From Chitinophagaceae bacterium (GTDB lineage Bacteria > Bacteroidota > Bacteroidia > Chitinophagales > Chitinophagaceae), in the NCBI GenBank assembly GCA_016786885.1, contig JAEUVO010000066.1:1-57525 (forward strand): a stretch of 57,525 nt of DNA, given 5' to 3'. The notes under the pieces were generated by a model that did no database searches, was not told where the DNA came from, and was given only the letters and a program-made list of their open reading frames with translations. Shown piece after piece: positions 41,523 to 50,308 of this stretch. Made by a program: the position numbers and the translations under genes. Numbering within the stretch: position 1 is the first letter of the stretch; each line of letters opens with the position of its first letter.

Positions 41523-43145
41523 TTATTGTTTGAGTAACTTCTTCGTTCCCTTTTCTCCATTTTCTGACTGGTAATGCAGAAAATAAATACCGGATGACCA
41601 TTTGCCGGTGGGAACTTGTAAGAAGTTTTCGCCGTAAGTCAGATTGTATGATTTGTTTACCATCACCCTGCCCATAGCATCGGTAATGGTAATGTTCATT
41701 TTTTGAGTAAATCTTGATTTGATGTCCAGAGTCAGGTTATTTTCTACGGGGTTGGGATAAAATGCGGTTATCACCGATTCTTTCTCCGTAGCAGGATAAT
41801 CATAACAAGCTCCTTTATTAGGGATCGCTGAACTGATCCAGCTTAGTCTTTGATTCAGCCAGTCTTTTAAAATACTTATTTCTTCTGCATAACTGGTTGG
41901 AATTGGTTGCGGATTGGGCCATACATATTGCCCCAGCACCGGCCAACGCTGGAAATGGCGTTGTCTTGCTTCTGCGGTAAGTGTTACAACAGAATCAATC
42001 AGGGTATTGATGCGGCTATCACTCAGGCTTCCCTGCCTGACTTGTTTCCAGCGGCATCGAAGATTTGACTGGAAAGCTGAATCGTTTTCAAATTTGTACC
42101 ACCAGAAGGGAATTTGCCAGTAATCCAGCGGACAGTCCTTGTTAAAATAAAAAGCCCAGCCGCTTATTTCACTACCCCTGCAATAATTCGCATTGCGGAA
42201 AGCGAGATCATAATCCCATGCCGGCCCTGCAACAATCTTTCCTCCTTTGCTTTGCCGATCTTTATTAAAATATGAACTGAGGCGGTAACCATCTACATTA
42301 CGGCTCACCTCATTTACAATAAAATAATCGATGAAGGAGGATTCGTCGGCAAACTTGCGCCACCCGGTTTGTTTGTCCTGGTATTTCACACTGTTTAAGG
42401 CCTGTTCAAAGCTATCAACATAACTTTTTATCCAGCTTTGCTGTGCAGGCACTATTGAACTTAGTTTGGGATAAACATAAGAGAACCGGATGTTTTGACC
42501 CGCTGTTCCAAAAGGCGGATAAAAGGAGGAATACCAGCCATCTGCTTCTTTATCAATTGAAAAGATATAGCCGCCAGTAACCGCATCACCGGTAACATCT
42601 GTCGAATTGATTTTGGAAATATTCACCCGGCCACTGCCTCTTTTTATTTTTTCCATGAAAACATATATTCCTTTATAATCACCATTTACCATCACTTCCA
42701 CATAACGGCAATTAGCAGCCCAATGCCCCATTTCCCTTGACATCGTGTAAGCAAGAAAATTTCTCATCAATGTTTTGTCGGTATAAGGAGCATATAACAC
42801 CCAGTCGCTTTCCTTAGGCAGCCCAAACAATGCCCGGTCAATTGAACTTCCGGCATTATCCCACAATTCAAGACCATACGATTTCATAGGAAACATTTGA
42901 GAAGATTGCCCCCTGATCTCAATACCTATTTTACCATTGTAATGATTAAACGGGTCAGTAATATTATTGCGAACACCTGCCCCATTGTAAATAATACCCA
43001 TGTCTGCCATGATTTTGGGATCATCAACAATAGTTTGCCCGTTTGTATTAATAACTATTATCGGAAGGTTAGAAGATGTCAGGGTTTGAGCCAACAAACC
43101 AGTTGAAAGAAATAAAGAAAAAATGGCAAATCGTACCTTTTTCAT
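41523..43145 (-). CDS. CotH kinase family protein with T9SS sorting tail
   Basis: Secreted CotH-type protein; the family includes spore-coat kinases, but for Bacteroidota members the substrate is unknown. The start at 43145 (MKKVRFAIFSLFLSTGLLAQ) gives 540 residues with a signal peptide; the frame extends 24 codons further but the shorter form has a normal signal. The CotH core (about 40-430) includes the GDYKGIYVFMEKIKRGSGRV and AGPAWDYDLAFRNANYCRG motifs. The C-terminal T9SS sorting domain (from about 460; YPNPVENNLTLDI) ends in KKLLKQ. It precedes the RNA methyltransferase. Confidence 0.88.
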   Translation of the reverse strand: MKKVRFAIFSLFLSTGLLAQTLTSSNLPIIVINTNGQTIVDDPKIMADMGIIYNGAGVRNNITDPFNHYNGKIGIEIRGQSSQMFPMKSYGLELWDNAGSSIDRALFGLPKESDWVLYAPYTDKTLMRNFLAYTMSREMGHWAANCRYVEVMVNGDYKGIYVFMEKIKRGSGRVNISKINSTDVTGDAVTGGYIFSIDKEADGWYSSFYPPFGTAGQNIRFSYVYPKLSSIVPAQQSWIKSYVDSFEQALNSVKYQDKQTGWRKFADESSFIDYFIVNEVSRNVDGYRLSSYFNKDRQSKGGKIVAGPAWDYDLAFRNANYCRGSEISGWAFYFNKDCPLDYWQIPFWWYKFENDSAFQSNLRCRWKQVRQGSLSDSRINTLIDSVVTLTAEARQRHFQRWPVLGQYVWPNPQPIPTSYAEEISILKDWLNQRLSWISSAIPNKGACYDYPATEKESVITAFYPNPVENNLTLDIKSRFTQKMNITITDAMGRVMVNKSYNLTYGENFLQVPTGKWSSGIYFLHYQSENGEKGTKKLLKQ

Positions 43146-43190
43146 ATTGACGGTTAAGTTTATGAAGGTACATATTATAACTAAGGATAA

Positions 43191-43231
43191 AAAGAGGAAA
43201 AGAGTTGTCCTGTACAACTCTTTTCCTCTTT
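43191..43231 (-). terminator. Long perfect hairpin after the DUF4139 gene
   Basis: An 18-base-pair perfect stem (AAAGAGGAAAAGAGTTGT and its complement) with a five-base loop, followed on the minus strand by TTTTTATCC. It is unusually long for a terminator, 30 bases after the DUF4139 stop and 45 bases before the CotH gene. Confidence 0.75.
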
Positions 43232-43260
43232 GCCTTGCGTAAAAAATTAAAAATTTCAGC

Positions 43261-44979
43261 CTATTTCAAATTCACAATCTTTTTATCTTTTGGATATTTC
43301 ACACTGTAACTGAATCGTACTTTCTTGCTCTCTCCCGGTTTCAGGTCGATCTTCCAGGTGAGCACACCGGTTTCGGTATTTATCATTGCGTCACTACCAT
43401 CCTCCAGTGTTACAACCACTTCTTTAATATTACTAAGCGGAAACTGGTCTTTCAGCAACAAATTAACATCTGTCACTTTATTATTCTTCACCAGTATCTC
43501 GTAGGTAAATACCTGCTTAGTGTTACCACCACTTGTCTTCAGACTACTTTGCTCTTTTACCAATGATCGTTTAATGGCAATCCTTTTATCTCTTCCCAAT
43601 GAAAGATTCAAGGTATCTGCTGTAGTATTCGGATCGATCACTGATTTCCCGATATAGGTATCATCCATAATTATGTTGGCATCACCGGGCAAAAGGTCAA
43701 GATTTTGCCAGTCGGCCACTTCTGCCAGCAGGTAGGCGTCTTTGTCCATTCTTGGTACTGCATAATTTTTAAGTATACAGGAAATCTCCTGGTCTTTAAT
43801 GGTTACACTGTTCAACTGCCCATCACTGGCAATATCATAAGGCAGATCAATCTCAAAACTTGTATTCAATTGGCCCTGCGTAAGGGTGGTATACTGCTGT
43901 AATGTGCTTGGGTCGATGGTTTGATCCTTCAGTGTTTTTACTTTATACTGCCCGGCCGCATCTGTCACCACTACTTCGGCTAGTTTTTCATTGTCGTCGT
44001 ACGACTGAATCGTATTTCTCGCCGCATTGCCCTGCGCTGCCCTTCTTTGCAGATCTGTGTAGAGGCCCGGCACATATAATTGAAGATACCAAGGTGTAAG
44101 AACCGGGGCTGTAACACCAAAATTGGGTGTTCCGGTACTTAAGGTAAGCTTTGTTTTCTTCCAGTCAATGCCAGTAGTTTGTGTCAATGATGCTTTGTAC
44201 ACCATTTTCACTTTGTTGGTCTTTGAATTTACCCTTACATCATACATGGCTACCCAACCGGCATTGGAAGTATAATAAGACAACTCAACAGGGATTTCAC
44301 CAGAACGCTTACACATCACTTGCAGGAATACCTGTCCATAAGGTCTTTGTTTTACAGGTGTCACTGCTGTAATACCAGCAATTCTTTTTCGTATCTCTGC
44401 AATGCGGACATTCAGTTGGTTGATACTTTGTTTGCTGGTATAAATATTTGTTTTCGATTTTTCAATCTTCGTATTGTAATACTCGACCAGTTTAAGTAGC
44501 TCCTCCCCAGTAATAGTTTTATTACCACTATTGCTTATGGCACTTTCAATCAATAGCCCTGTTTTAGTAAGTATTTCCTGGTCAATAACAATAAGGTTAT
44601 CAAAACGGCTGATCTCCTTTTGTAACAAAATGATACTGTCTTCCAGTCTTTCTACTTCCTTCAATTTTACAACCGGAGGCGGTGTTGGATAAAAAATACT
44701 ATATCGCTGCGACAGTAAGGCCACATCTTCCGGCACACTTACCTGCAGGCTGTTTATATCCACACTGGTACTGAGCTGGCTGATGACAATCGTTTTAGTG
44801 GAAGCATCCACTTTTACTTTGGATTCATGGGTCAGTTCGGCACCGTAACCAAAATAAACAGTAGCATTATTCATACCTGCATCGGTTCTTACTGTATCCC
44901 ACTTTTCGCTGGGAGTGTTTTGAGCATTCAATATGGCACAGGAAAGTACTATCCCGGCTGACAGGAGGAATTTCTTCAT
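43261..44979 (-). CDS. DUF4139/DUF4140 (mucoidy inhibitor A-like) secreted protein
   Basis: A 572-residue secreted protein. The signal peptide MKKFLLSAGIVLSCAILNAQ is clear. The DUF4140 domain (about 35-140, VYFGYGAELTHESKVKVD) and DUF4139 domain (about 220-565, RPYGQVFLQVMCKRSGEIPV then LTWKIDLKPGESKKVRFSYS near the end) are in family order. A central coiled coil (about 110-200) with many K, E and I residues links them. The biochemical role is unknown; the name comes from a eukaryotic and bacterial family linked to mucoid growth. Divergent from mutS. Confidence 0.85.
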   Translation of the reverse strand: MKKFLLSAGIVLSCAILNAQNTPSEKWDTVRTDAGMNNATVYFGYGAELTHESKVKVDASTKTIVISQLSTSVDINSLQVSVPEDVALLSQRYSIFYPTPPPVVKLKEVERLEDSIILLQKEISRFDNLIVIDQEILTKTGLLIESAISNSGNKTITGEELLKLVEYYNTKIEKSKTNIYTSKQSINQLNVRIAEIRKRIAGITAVTPVKQRPYGQVFLQVMCKRSGEIPVELSYYTSNAGWVAMYDVRVNSKTNKVKMVYKASLTQTTGIDWKKTKLTLSTGTPNFGVTAPVLTPWYLQLYVPGLYTDLQRRAAQGNAARNTIQSYDDNEKLAEVVVTDAAGQYKVKTLKDQTIDPSTLQQYTTLTQGQLNTSFEIDLPYDIASDGQLNSVTIKDQEISCILKNYAVPRMDKDAYLLAEVADWQNLDLLPGDANIIMDDTYIGKSVIDPNTTADTLNLSLGRDKRIAIKRSLVKEQSSLKTSGGNTKQVFTYEILVKNNKVTDVNLLLKDQFPLSNIKEVVVTLEDGSDAMINTETGVLTWKIDLKPGESKKVRFSYSVKYPKDKKIVNLK

Positions 44980-45037
44980 GGCAATTTTTATTTTTTCAAC
45001 AGATGCAGAAAGAGAAAATCTTACATAAACACTTCCT

Positions 45038-45045
45038 TATTTTTG
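45038..45045 (+). promoter_or_regulatory. -7 box ending 6 bases before mutS
   Basis: TATTTTTG, six bases, then the ATG at 45052. Exact to TAnnTTTG. The spacing is identical to that before the pseudouridine synthase gene, consistent with a leaderless mutS transcript. Confidence 0.55.
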
Positions 45046-45051
45046 TCGTCC

Positions 45052-47673
45052 ATGGCAAAAACAGCGAGTTCCGATACACCGATGATGCAGCAGCACCGGG
45101 CCATCAAGCAGAAATACCCCGATGCTATCTTGCTGTTCAGAGTAGGAGATTTTTATGAAACCTTCGGGCAAGATGCGGTGCTGGCTTCACAGATACTCGG
45201 CATTACCCTGACCAAAAGAAATAACGGGGCTGCGGCTTCTTCAGAATTAGCAGGATTTCCTCACCATGCCCTGGATACCTATCTGCATAAATTGGTCAAA
45301 GCTGGACACCGGGTGGCTATTTGCGATCAATTAGAAGACCCAAAACTGGCCAAGGGCATTGTAAAAAGAGGGGTGACCGATATGGTGACCCCCGGTACCA
45401 CTGTAAATGATAAATTACTCGAACATCACAGCAATAATTTTTTAGCGGCTATTCATTTTGCAGATACTTCGACAGGTGCTCAGTACGAACAATATGGATT
45501 GGCTTTTCTTGATATTTCGACCGGTGAGTTTTTTATAGCTGAAGACGACCGGGAATATGCTGACAAATTGCTGCAAAGCTTCAAACCTGCCGAAGTAGTA
45601 TTTCAGCGGCACCAGCAAAAGAAATTCAAAGAATACTTCAACAGCAAGATATATACCTACACCTTAGATGAATGGATCTTTGATAGTTCCTATGCAGAAG
45701 ATATGTTGCTGAAACATTTTCAAACCCATTCCTTAAAGGGATTTGGTGTTGAAGAACTAAAAAATGGTTTGATTGCTGCCGGTGCTATCATTCATTATTT
45801 AAAAGATACTGAACATCCCAACCTGCAACATATTACTTCGTTGCAACGAATAGACCGTGATGATTTCTTATGGATGGACCGGTTTACTATCCGTAACCTC
45901 GAACTAGTGTACGGCAACTCAGAAGGAAACCATACACTGCTCAGCATCCTGGACAATACGGTTTCACCAATGGGTGCCCGGTTGCTGAAGCGGTGGATTG
46001 TCTTTCCCTTAAAAGATATCCAGAAAATAAATGAACGCTTAGACACTGTCGAATACCTGATAAAAGAAACGGATCTGCGGAATAAGATCAGCCAGCATAT
46101 AAAACAATGTGGGGATATAGAAAGATTAGTTTCCAAGATACCCATGAAAAAAATCAACCCAAGAGAAGTGCTGCAACTGGCAAGGGGGTTGAAACAGGCG
46201 GATGCAGTAAAACAAATATGTTTATCATCTGCCAATGAATACCTGAAACGATTGGGCGATGCACTGAATCCATGCCCGTATATCGCTGAAAAAATATTTA
46301 AGGAAATCGTTGATAATCCCCCTGCCCTTGCTGCCAAAGGCGGGATGATGAACAGCGGGGTAAGCAATGAACTGGACGACCTCAGGAAAATTGCATTCAG
46401 CGGAAAAGAATATTTAACACAATTGCAATTAAAAGAAGCTGAAAGAACGGGTATCGGTTCGCTAAAGATTGGATTTAATAATGTATTCGGTTATTACCTG
46501 GAAGTAACCAACTCTCAAAAAAATAAAGTACCGGCTGAATGGATGCGTAAGCAGACCCTGGCAAACGCTGAACGCTACATTACACCTGAGTTAAAAGAAT
46601 ACGAAGAAAAAATAACGGGAGCCGAGGAAAGGATATTGAAGATTGAACTGGAATTGTACGAAGCATTGTTAAATGAACTCTTTGATTATTTGGCACCGGT
46701 GCAAACTAACGGCAATTTATTGGCCATTATGGATTGTCTTTGCTGTTTTGCCCACAATGCCATTCAGTATCAATATAAAAAACCACAATTGCACACCAGC
46801 GATGAATGGGTCATAAAAGATGGCCGGCATCCTGTGATCGAAAGAAACCTTCCTGTTGGAGAGTCATATATCAGTAATGATCTTGAACTGAATAAGGCAG
46901 AACAACAGATAATTATACTGACCGGGCCAAACATGAGTGGTAAGTCTGCCCTGCTGCGGCAAACGGCATTGATTACTCTTATGGCTCATACCGGTTCATT
47001 TGTCCCTGCTGCTGAAGCCAAAATATCTTTAACGGATAAGATATTCACCCGGGTCGGGGCTTCTGATAATTTATCCGGCGGTGAGTCCACTTTTATGGTG
47101 GAAATGAATGAAACCGCCTCTATCATTAATAACATTACAGGCAGAAGTTTGATTCTATTGGATGAAATAGGAAGAGGCACTTCCACCTATGATGGTATTT
47201 CCATTGCCTGGAGCATTGCCGAACACTTACATAACTCACCGCATCAGCCGAAAACACTGTTTGCTACCCACTATCATGAATTGAATGAACTGGAAGAAAA
47301 ATTTCCGAGAGTAAAAAATTATCATGTCACTAATAAAGAGGTGGGAAATAAGATCATTTTTCTGCGCAAACTGGCCCGCGGCGGCAGTACCCACAGTTTT
47401 GGTATACATGTGGCTAAAATGGCCGGGATGCCTCCCTCGCTGATTGACAGAGCTAATGAGATCCTAAAGCAACTGGAAACAAAACATGTAGGTGAGGAAA
47501 TCGGGGAAGTAGTAAAGAAAATTTCTTCTCCAAAAATGCAGCTATCCATCTTCGATGCACATAGTGAGACTTTTGAAGAAATCAGGAAACTGCTGGAAGG
47601 CCTTGATATAAACCGTCTCACACCGGTGGAAGCCTTATTAAAGCTACAGGAGATAAAAAATAGGCTTAAATAA
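45052..47673 (+). CDS. mutS: DNA mismatch repair protein MutS
   Basis: Mismatch-recognising ATPase. I chose the ATG at 45052 (MAKTASSDTPMMQQHRAIKQ), giving 873 residues; the TTG at 45043 falls inside the promoter box. The mismatch-contacting motif is FRVGDFYETFGQDA (about 33-46), with the Phe that inserts at mismatches. The ATPase core has Walker A GPNMSGKSALLRQ (about 624-636), the ST motif SGGESTFMVEMNE and LLDEIGRGTSTYDG, and the C-terminal helical region. Length fits MutS1. Divergent from DUF4139. Confidence 0.97.
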   Translation: MAKTASSDTPMMQQHRAIKQKYPDAILLFRVGDFYETFGQDAVLASQILGITLTKRNNGAAASSELAGFPHHALDTYLHKLVKAGHRVAICDQLEDPKLAKGIVKRGVTDMVTPGTTVNDKLLEHHSNNFLAAIHFADTSTGAQYEQYGLAFLDISTGEFFIAEDDREYADKLLQSFKPAEVVFQRHQQKKFKEYFNSKIYTYTLDEWIFDSSYAEDMLLKHFQTHSLKGFGVEELKNGLIAAGAIIHYLKDTEHPNLQHITSLQRIDRDDFLWMDRFTIRNLELVYGNSEGNHTLLSILDNTVSPMGARLLKRWIVFPLKDIQKINERLDTVEYLIKETDLRNKISQHIKQCGDIERLVSKIPMKKINPREVLQLARGLKQADAVKQICLSSANEYLKRLGDALNPCPYIAEKIFKEIVDNPPALAAKGGMMNSGVSNELDDLRKIAFSGKEYLTQLQLKEAERTGIGSLKIGFNNVFGYYLEVTNSQKNKVPAEWMRKQTLANAERYITPELKEYEEKITGAEERILKIELELYEALLNELFDYLAPVQTNGNLLAIMDCLCCFAHNAIQYQYKKPQLHTSDEWVIKDGRHPVIERNLPVGESYISNDLELNKAEQQIIILTGPNMSGKSALLRQTALITLMAHTGSFVPAAEAKISLTDKIFTRVGASDNLSGGESTFMVEMNETASIINNITGRSLILLDEIGRGTSTYDGISIAWSIAEHLHNSPHQPKTLFATHYHELNELEEKFPRVKNYHVTNKEVGNKIIFLRKLARGGSTHSFGIHVAKMAGMPPSLIDRANEILKQLETKHVGEEIGEVVKKISSPKMQLSIFDAHSETFEEIRKLLEGLDINRLTPVEALLKLQEIKNRLK

Positions 47674-47682
47674 ACAGTTTTC

Positions 47683-47712
47683 CCACAGCCTTTTAGGCCT
47701 GTTTTTTAAAAT
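47683..47712 (+). terminator. Terminator after mutS
   Basis: ACAG-CCTTTTAGGC-CTGT followed by TTTTTT: a short stem of the ACAG/CTGT type with extra G-C pairs and a T-run. It lies ten bases after the mutS stop. Confidence 0.6.
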
Positions 47713-47713
47713 A

Positions 47714-47743
47714 TTGTCAATTCAAAAAACTTCTTATTTTTAC
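47714..47743 (+). promoter_or_regulatory. Likely promoter of the CHRD lipoprotein
   Basis: TTG, 18 bases, then TATTTTTA, which is one base from TAnnTTTG. The ATG at 47760 lies about 20 bases further on. Reasonable but not an exact match. Confidence 0.4.
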
Positions 47744-47759
47744 TTCAAATACCAGAATC

Positions 47760-48260
47760 ATGAAATTGATCAAATTAACTGCTTTACCTCTGCTTTTATT
47801 TTCATCATTACTCTTCGTTGCATCATGTGAACCCGATGCTGAAATGAAAAAAATTACAGATTTTCAGAAAAATGGAATACCATTAACCGGCGCCCAGCAA
47901 GCTCCTCCATCTGCTTCACCCGCCCTTGGTTCAATGGATATCTTTTATACCAAAGAAACCAGGATACTGACTTACACAATAAACTGGTCAGGTCTGTCTG
48001 GTGCTGTTACAGGTTTCGGAATACATGGCCTGGCCCCAACCGGGTTTGCTTCTCCAACACTTGTTCAAACCTTTTCCACTTCAGCTATTGTCAGGTGCCC
48101 TACTGTAAGCATTACTTCCTGCGGAACATATAAAGGAACCTTACTCATAGATGGAGTAGTGGTTAAAGAACAAGATTTATTGAATGGAATGTATTATGTA
48201 AATATTCGTACAGCCGCTTATCCTGCTGGTGAAATCAGGGGGCAAATCAAATTTCAATAA
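47760..48260 (+). CDS. CHRD-domain lipoprotein
   Basis: A 166-residue lipoprotein: signal peptide MKLIKLTALPLLLFSSLLFV then ASC (Cys23). The mature part is a CHRD domain (about 40-160), a beta-rich fold first described in chordin: LTGAQQAPPSASPALGSMDI near the start and the family end AYPAGEIRGQIKFQ. CHRD proteins bind other proteins or metals in some systems; the bacterial role is unknown. Two cysteines (RCPTVSITSCG) could form a disulfide. Confidence 0.85.
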   Translation: MKLIKLTALPLLLFSSLLFVASCEPDAEMKKITDFQKNGIPLTGAQQAPPSASPALGSMDIFYTKETRILTYTINWSGLSGAVTGFGIHGLAPTGFASPTLVQTFSTSAIVRCPTVSITSCGTYKGTLLIDGVVVKEQDLLNGMYYVNIRTAAYPAGEIRGQIKFQ

Positions 48261-48286
48261 TCGATAAGATTGAATAACTACTTTTT

Positions 48287-48318
48287 AACCGTTTTACTTC
48301 AGTGAGGCGGTTTTTTAT
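48287..48318 (+). terminator. Terminator after the CHRD gene
   Basis: AACCG ... CGGTT with a 16-base loop, followed by TTTTTTATTTT. Short but well placed between two convergent genes; it overlaps the last bases of the SET gene. Confidence 0.5.
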
Positions 48319-48698
48319 TTTGCATTAAACCAGACAGGCTTGGTATCATTCCAATCGCCATTATAGTTTATGAACAACTGCTCCCCTGCGTTTACCTGCC
48401 TGACTGTTTTTATACTTATCTGTTCCTGTTCAAAGTCCATTTCGTACTCACAATTACTTTCATAGGAATGATTATAGACCGGCACATAGCCAAGCGCCAT
48501 ACAGCACATGTCTTTTTTTTCTCCCCATTCAAAGATATAGTCGTGCAAAAGCGTCTGATCAAGCAACTCCCTCTCCTTCCTGCTCATAATAATAACCGGG
48601 GACACCTCTATGACCGTACCAGCGGCTATATCCTCTGATGTAAACATACCTCTGCCTCTTTTTTCGGAAGGAGCCACAAACAAGAAAGGAAGAACCAT
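48315..48698 (-). CDS. SET-domain protein
   Basis: A 127-residue protein of the SET family, best known as protein-lysine methyltransferases. Visible: GRGMFTSEDIAAGTVIEVSP near the N-terminus (the first SET block), YNHSYESNCEYEMD (the NHS-type SAM-binding motif) and GEQLFINYNGDW (the C-terminal ELxxxY-like motif). Length suits the short bacterial SET proteins. The target in Bacteroidota is unknown. It is convergent with the CHRD lipoprotein and divergent from mgtE. Confidence 0.85.
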   Translation of the reverse strand: MVLPFLFVAPSEKRGRGMFTSEDIAAGTVIEVSPVIIMSRKERELLDQTLLHDYIFEWGEKKDMCCMALGYVPVYNHSYESNCEYEMDFEQEQISIKTVRQVNAGEQLFINYNGDWNDTKPVWFNAK

Positions 48699-48784
48699 TA
48701 TTATACAATTTAGTGTATACGAAGTAAGTATATTTCTTAATAGTGTGACATTCTCAATTTTCCTACTAATAACGTTGTAGTCCG

Positions 48785-48792
48785 TATTTTTG
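48785..48792 (+). promoter_or_regulatory. -7 box ending 4 bases before mgtE
   Basis: TATTTTTG, then AACT, then the ATG at 48797. Exact to TAnnTTTG, with a predicted transcription start at the ATG. Confidence 0.55.
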
Positions 48793-48796
48793 AACT

Positions 48797-50185
48797 ATGG
48801 CATTGGAACTGGATCAACCTACTTTGCAAGAGCAATTTGAAGCAATCATCAGATCAGAGGATAAATTGCAGATCAGGGATTTCCTGGATGATCAGAATAT
48901 TAGTGATGTAGCCCAATTGGTTGATGAATTTTCCGACTATCAAAGCCAGATCATCGCCAATATGTCTGTTCACCGGGCAGCCAGTGTTTTTAAAATACTT
49001 GATCTTTCTGCCCAAAAAAGTGTGATCCATGACTTACCGGCCAATACCACTGCTTCATTGTTAAATGAATTGCCGGCGGATGACCGTACTGATTTCCTGG
49101 AAGAATTACCCAGCAATGTTGTAAGAGAACTCATAAAACTGCTGGATCCGGATGAAAGAAAAGTAACGCTTTCATTATTAGGTTACCCGGAGAACAGCAT
49201 TGGCCGTTTGATGACGCCTGATTATGTATACGTTTATCTCTGGAATACTATTGAAGAAGTTTTTTCTACTATCAGGAAATTTGGCAAAGACAGTGAAACC
49301 ATCAATGTCATTTATATCATAAACGAAAAAGGAGAATTGCTGGATGACATTCGTATCAGAGAGTTTATTCTTAACCCACCCGATAAAAAAGTATCGGAAC
49401 TGATGGATGAAAGATTTGTGGCCTTACATCCTGAAGATGACCAGGAAACGGCCAGTGAGGTTTTTAAGATGAATAACCGGGTAGCATTGCCGGTAATCAG
49501 CAAAAGTAATAAGTTGCTTGGCATAGTTACTATTGATGATATACTTTGGGTAGCCAGCGAGGAGTTCAGTGAGGATATGCAGAAAATGGGAGGTACCTCC
49601 GCCCTGGAAGAGCCATACCTTGATGTACCTATTTTTAAATTATATAAGAAAAGAATAATCTGGCTGATCATTCTTTTTGTTGGTGAAACACTCACTATTG
49701 CCGCGATGTCGGGATTTCAAAAAACACTGGAGCAGGTACTGGTATTATCAACTTTTATTCCATTGATCATTTCCAGTGGTGGTAATAGTGGTTCACAGGC
49801 TGCCACTCTTATTATCCAGGCAATGGCACTTGGCGAAATAACTGTCAAGGACTGGTGGCAGATTGCCAAACGGGAGATACAATCAGGATTATTTATGGGT
49901 GTAACATTGGGCGCAATAGGCTTCCTGATAGTTTTTGGCGGGTATCACATTTTCAATCTGTTTGGTGAACATTTTATCCGCATTGGGTTTGCAATCGGAA
50001 CCGCCGTTATCGGGGTGGTTTTATGGGGAACAATTATGGGTTCAATGTTACCATTATTATTGAAAAGACTCGGCGCTGACCCTGCCACCTCATCTACTCC
50101 TTTTATAGCAACATTGGTTGATGTAACAGGCCTGCTGATCTATTTCGGTACAGCCTTTTTGCTCCTTAAGGGGGTTCTGCTTTAA
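48797..50185 (+). CDS. mgtE: Magnesium transporter MgtE
   Basis: Mg2+ channel gated by cytoplasmic Mg2+. The 462 residues contain the N-terminal superhelical domain (about 1-130, LLNELPADDRTDFLEELPSN), two CBS domains (about 140-265; MTPDYVYVYLWNTIEEVFST and LPVISKSNKLLGIVTIDDIL), and five transmembrane segments (about 280-460) with SSGGNSGSQAATLIIQAMAL and the conserved Asp/Pro near LLKRLGADPATSSTPFIATL. Length and domain order are complete. A leaderless-type promoter lies directly upstream. Confidence 0.95.
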   Translation: MALELDQPTLQEQFEAIIRSEDKLQIRDFLDDQNISDVAQLVDEFSDYQSQIIANMSVHRAASVFKILDLSAQKSVIHDLPANTTASLLNELPADDRTDFLEELPSNVVRELIKLLDPDERKVTLSLLGYPENSIGRLMTPDYVYVYLWNTIEEVFSTIRKFGKDSETINVIYIINEKGELLDDIRIREFILNPPDKKVSELMDERFVALHPEDDQETASEVFKMNNRVALPVISKSNKLLGIVTIDDILWVASEEFSEDMQKMGGTSALEEPYLDVPIFKLYKKRIIWLIILFVGETLTIAAMSGFQKTLEQVLVLSTFIPLIISSGGNSGSQAATLIIQAMALGEITVKDWWQIAKREIQSGLFMGVTLGAIGFLIVFGGYHIFNLFGEHFIRIGFAIGTAVIGVVLWGTIMGSMLPLLLKRLGADPATSSTPFIATLVDVTGLLIYFGTAFLLLKGVLL

Positions 50186-50261
50186 ACAACATATATTATC
50201 AGGCCGGACTTTGGCGTCTGGTATATTTTTCAGATTTTAGAGTTTTGCAACTGGTCAATCG

Positions 50262-50289
50262 TTTGCATGTTTTGAAAACGATACCTTTG
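50262..50289 (+). promoter_or_regulatory. Promoter of glmS
   Basis: TTTG (50262-50265), 16 bases, TACCTTTG (50282-50289). The -7 box is exact; the spacing is four bases shorter than the typical 20. The transcription start should be about 12 bases before the ATG at 50309. No glmS ribozyme is apparent in this short leader. Confidence 0.6.
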
Positions 50290-50308
50290 CTGCACTAAAT
50301 CAAAAACC

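Noticed and set aside
41497..41601. N-terminal extension of the RNA methyltransferase
   Set aside because: It runs over the promoter box and into the CotH gene; the ATG at 41496 matches family length.
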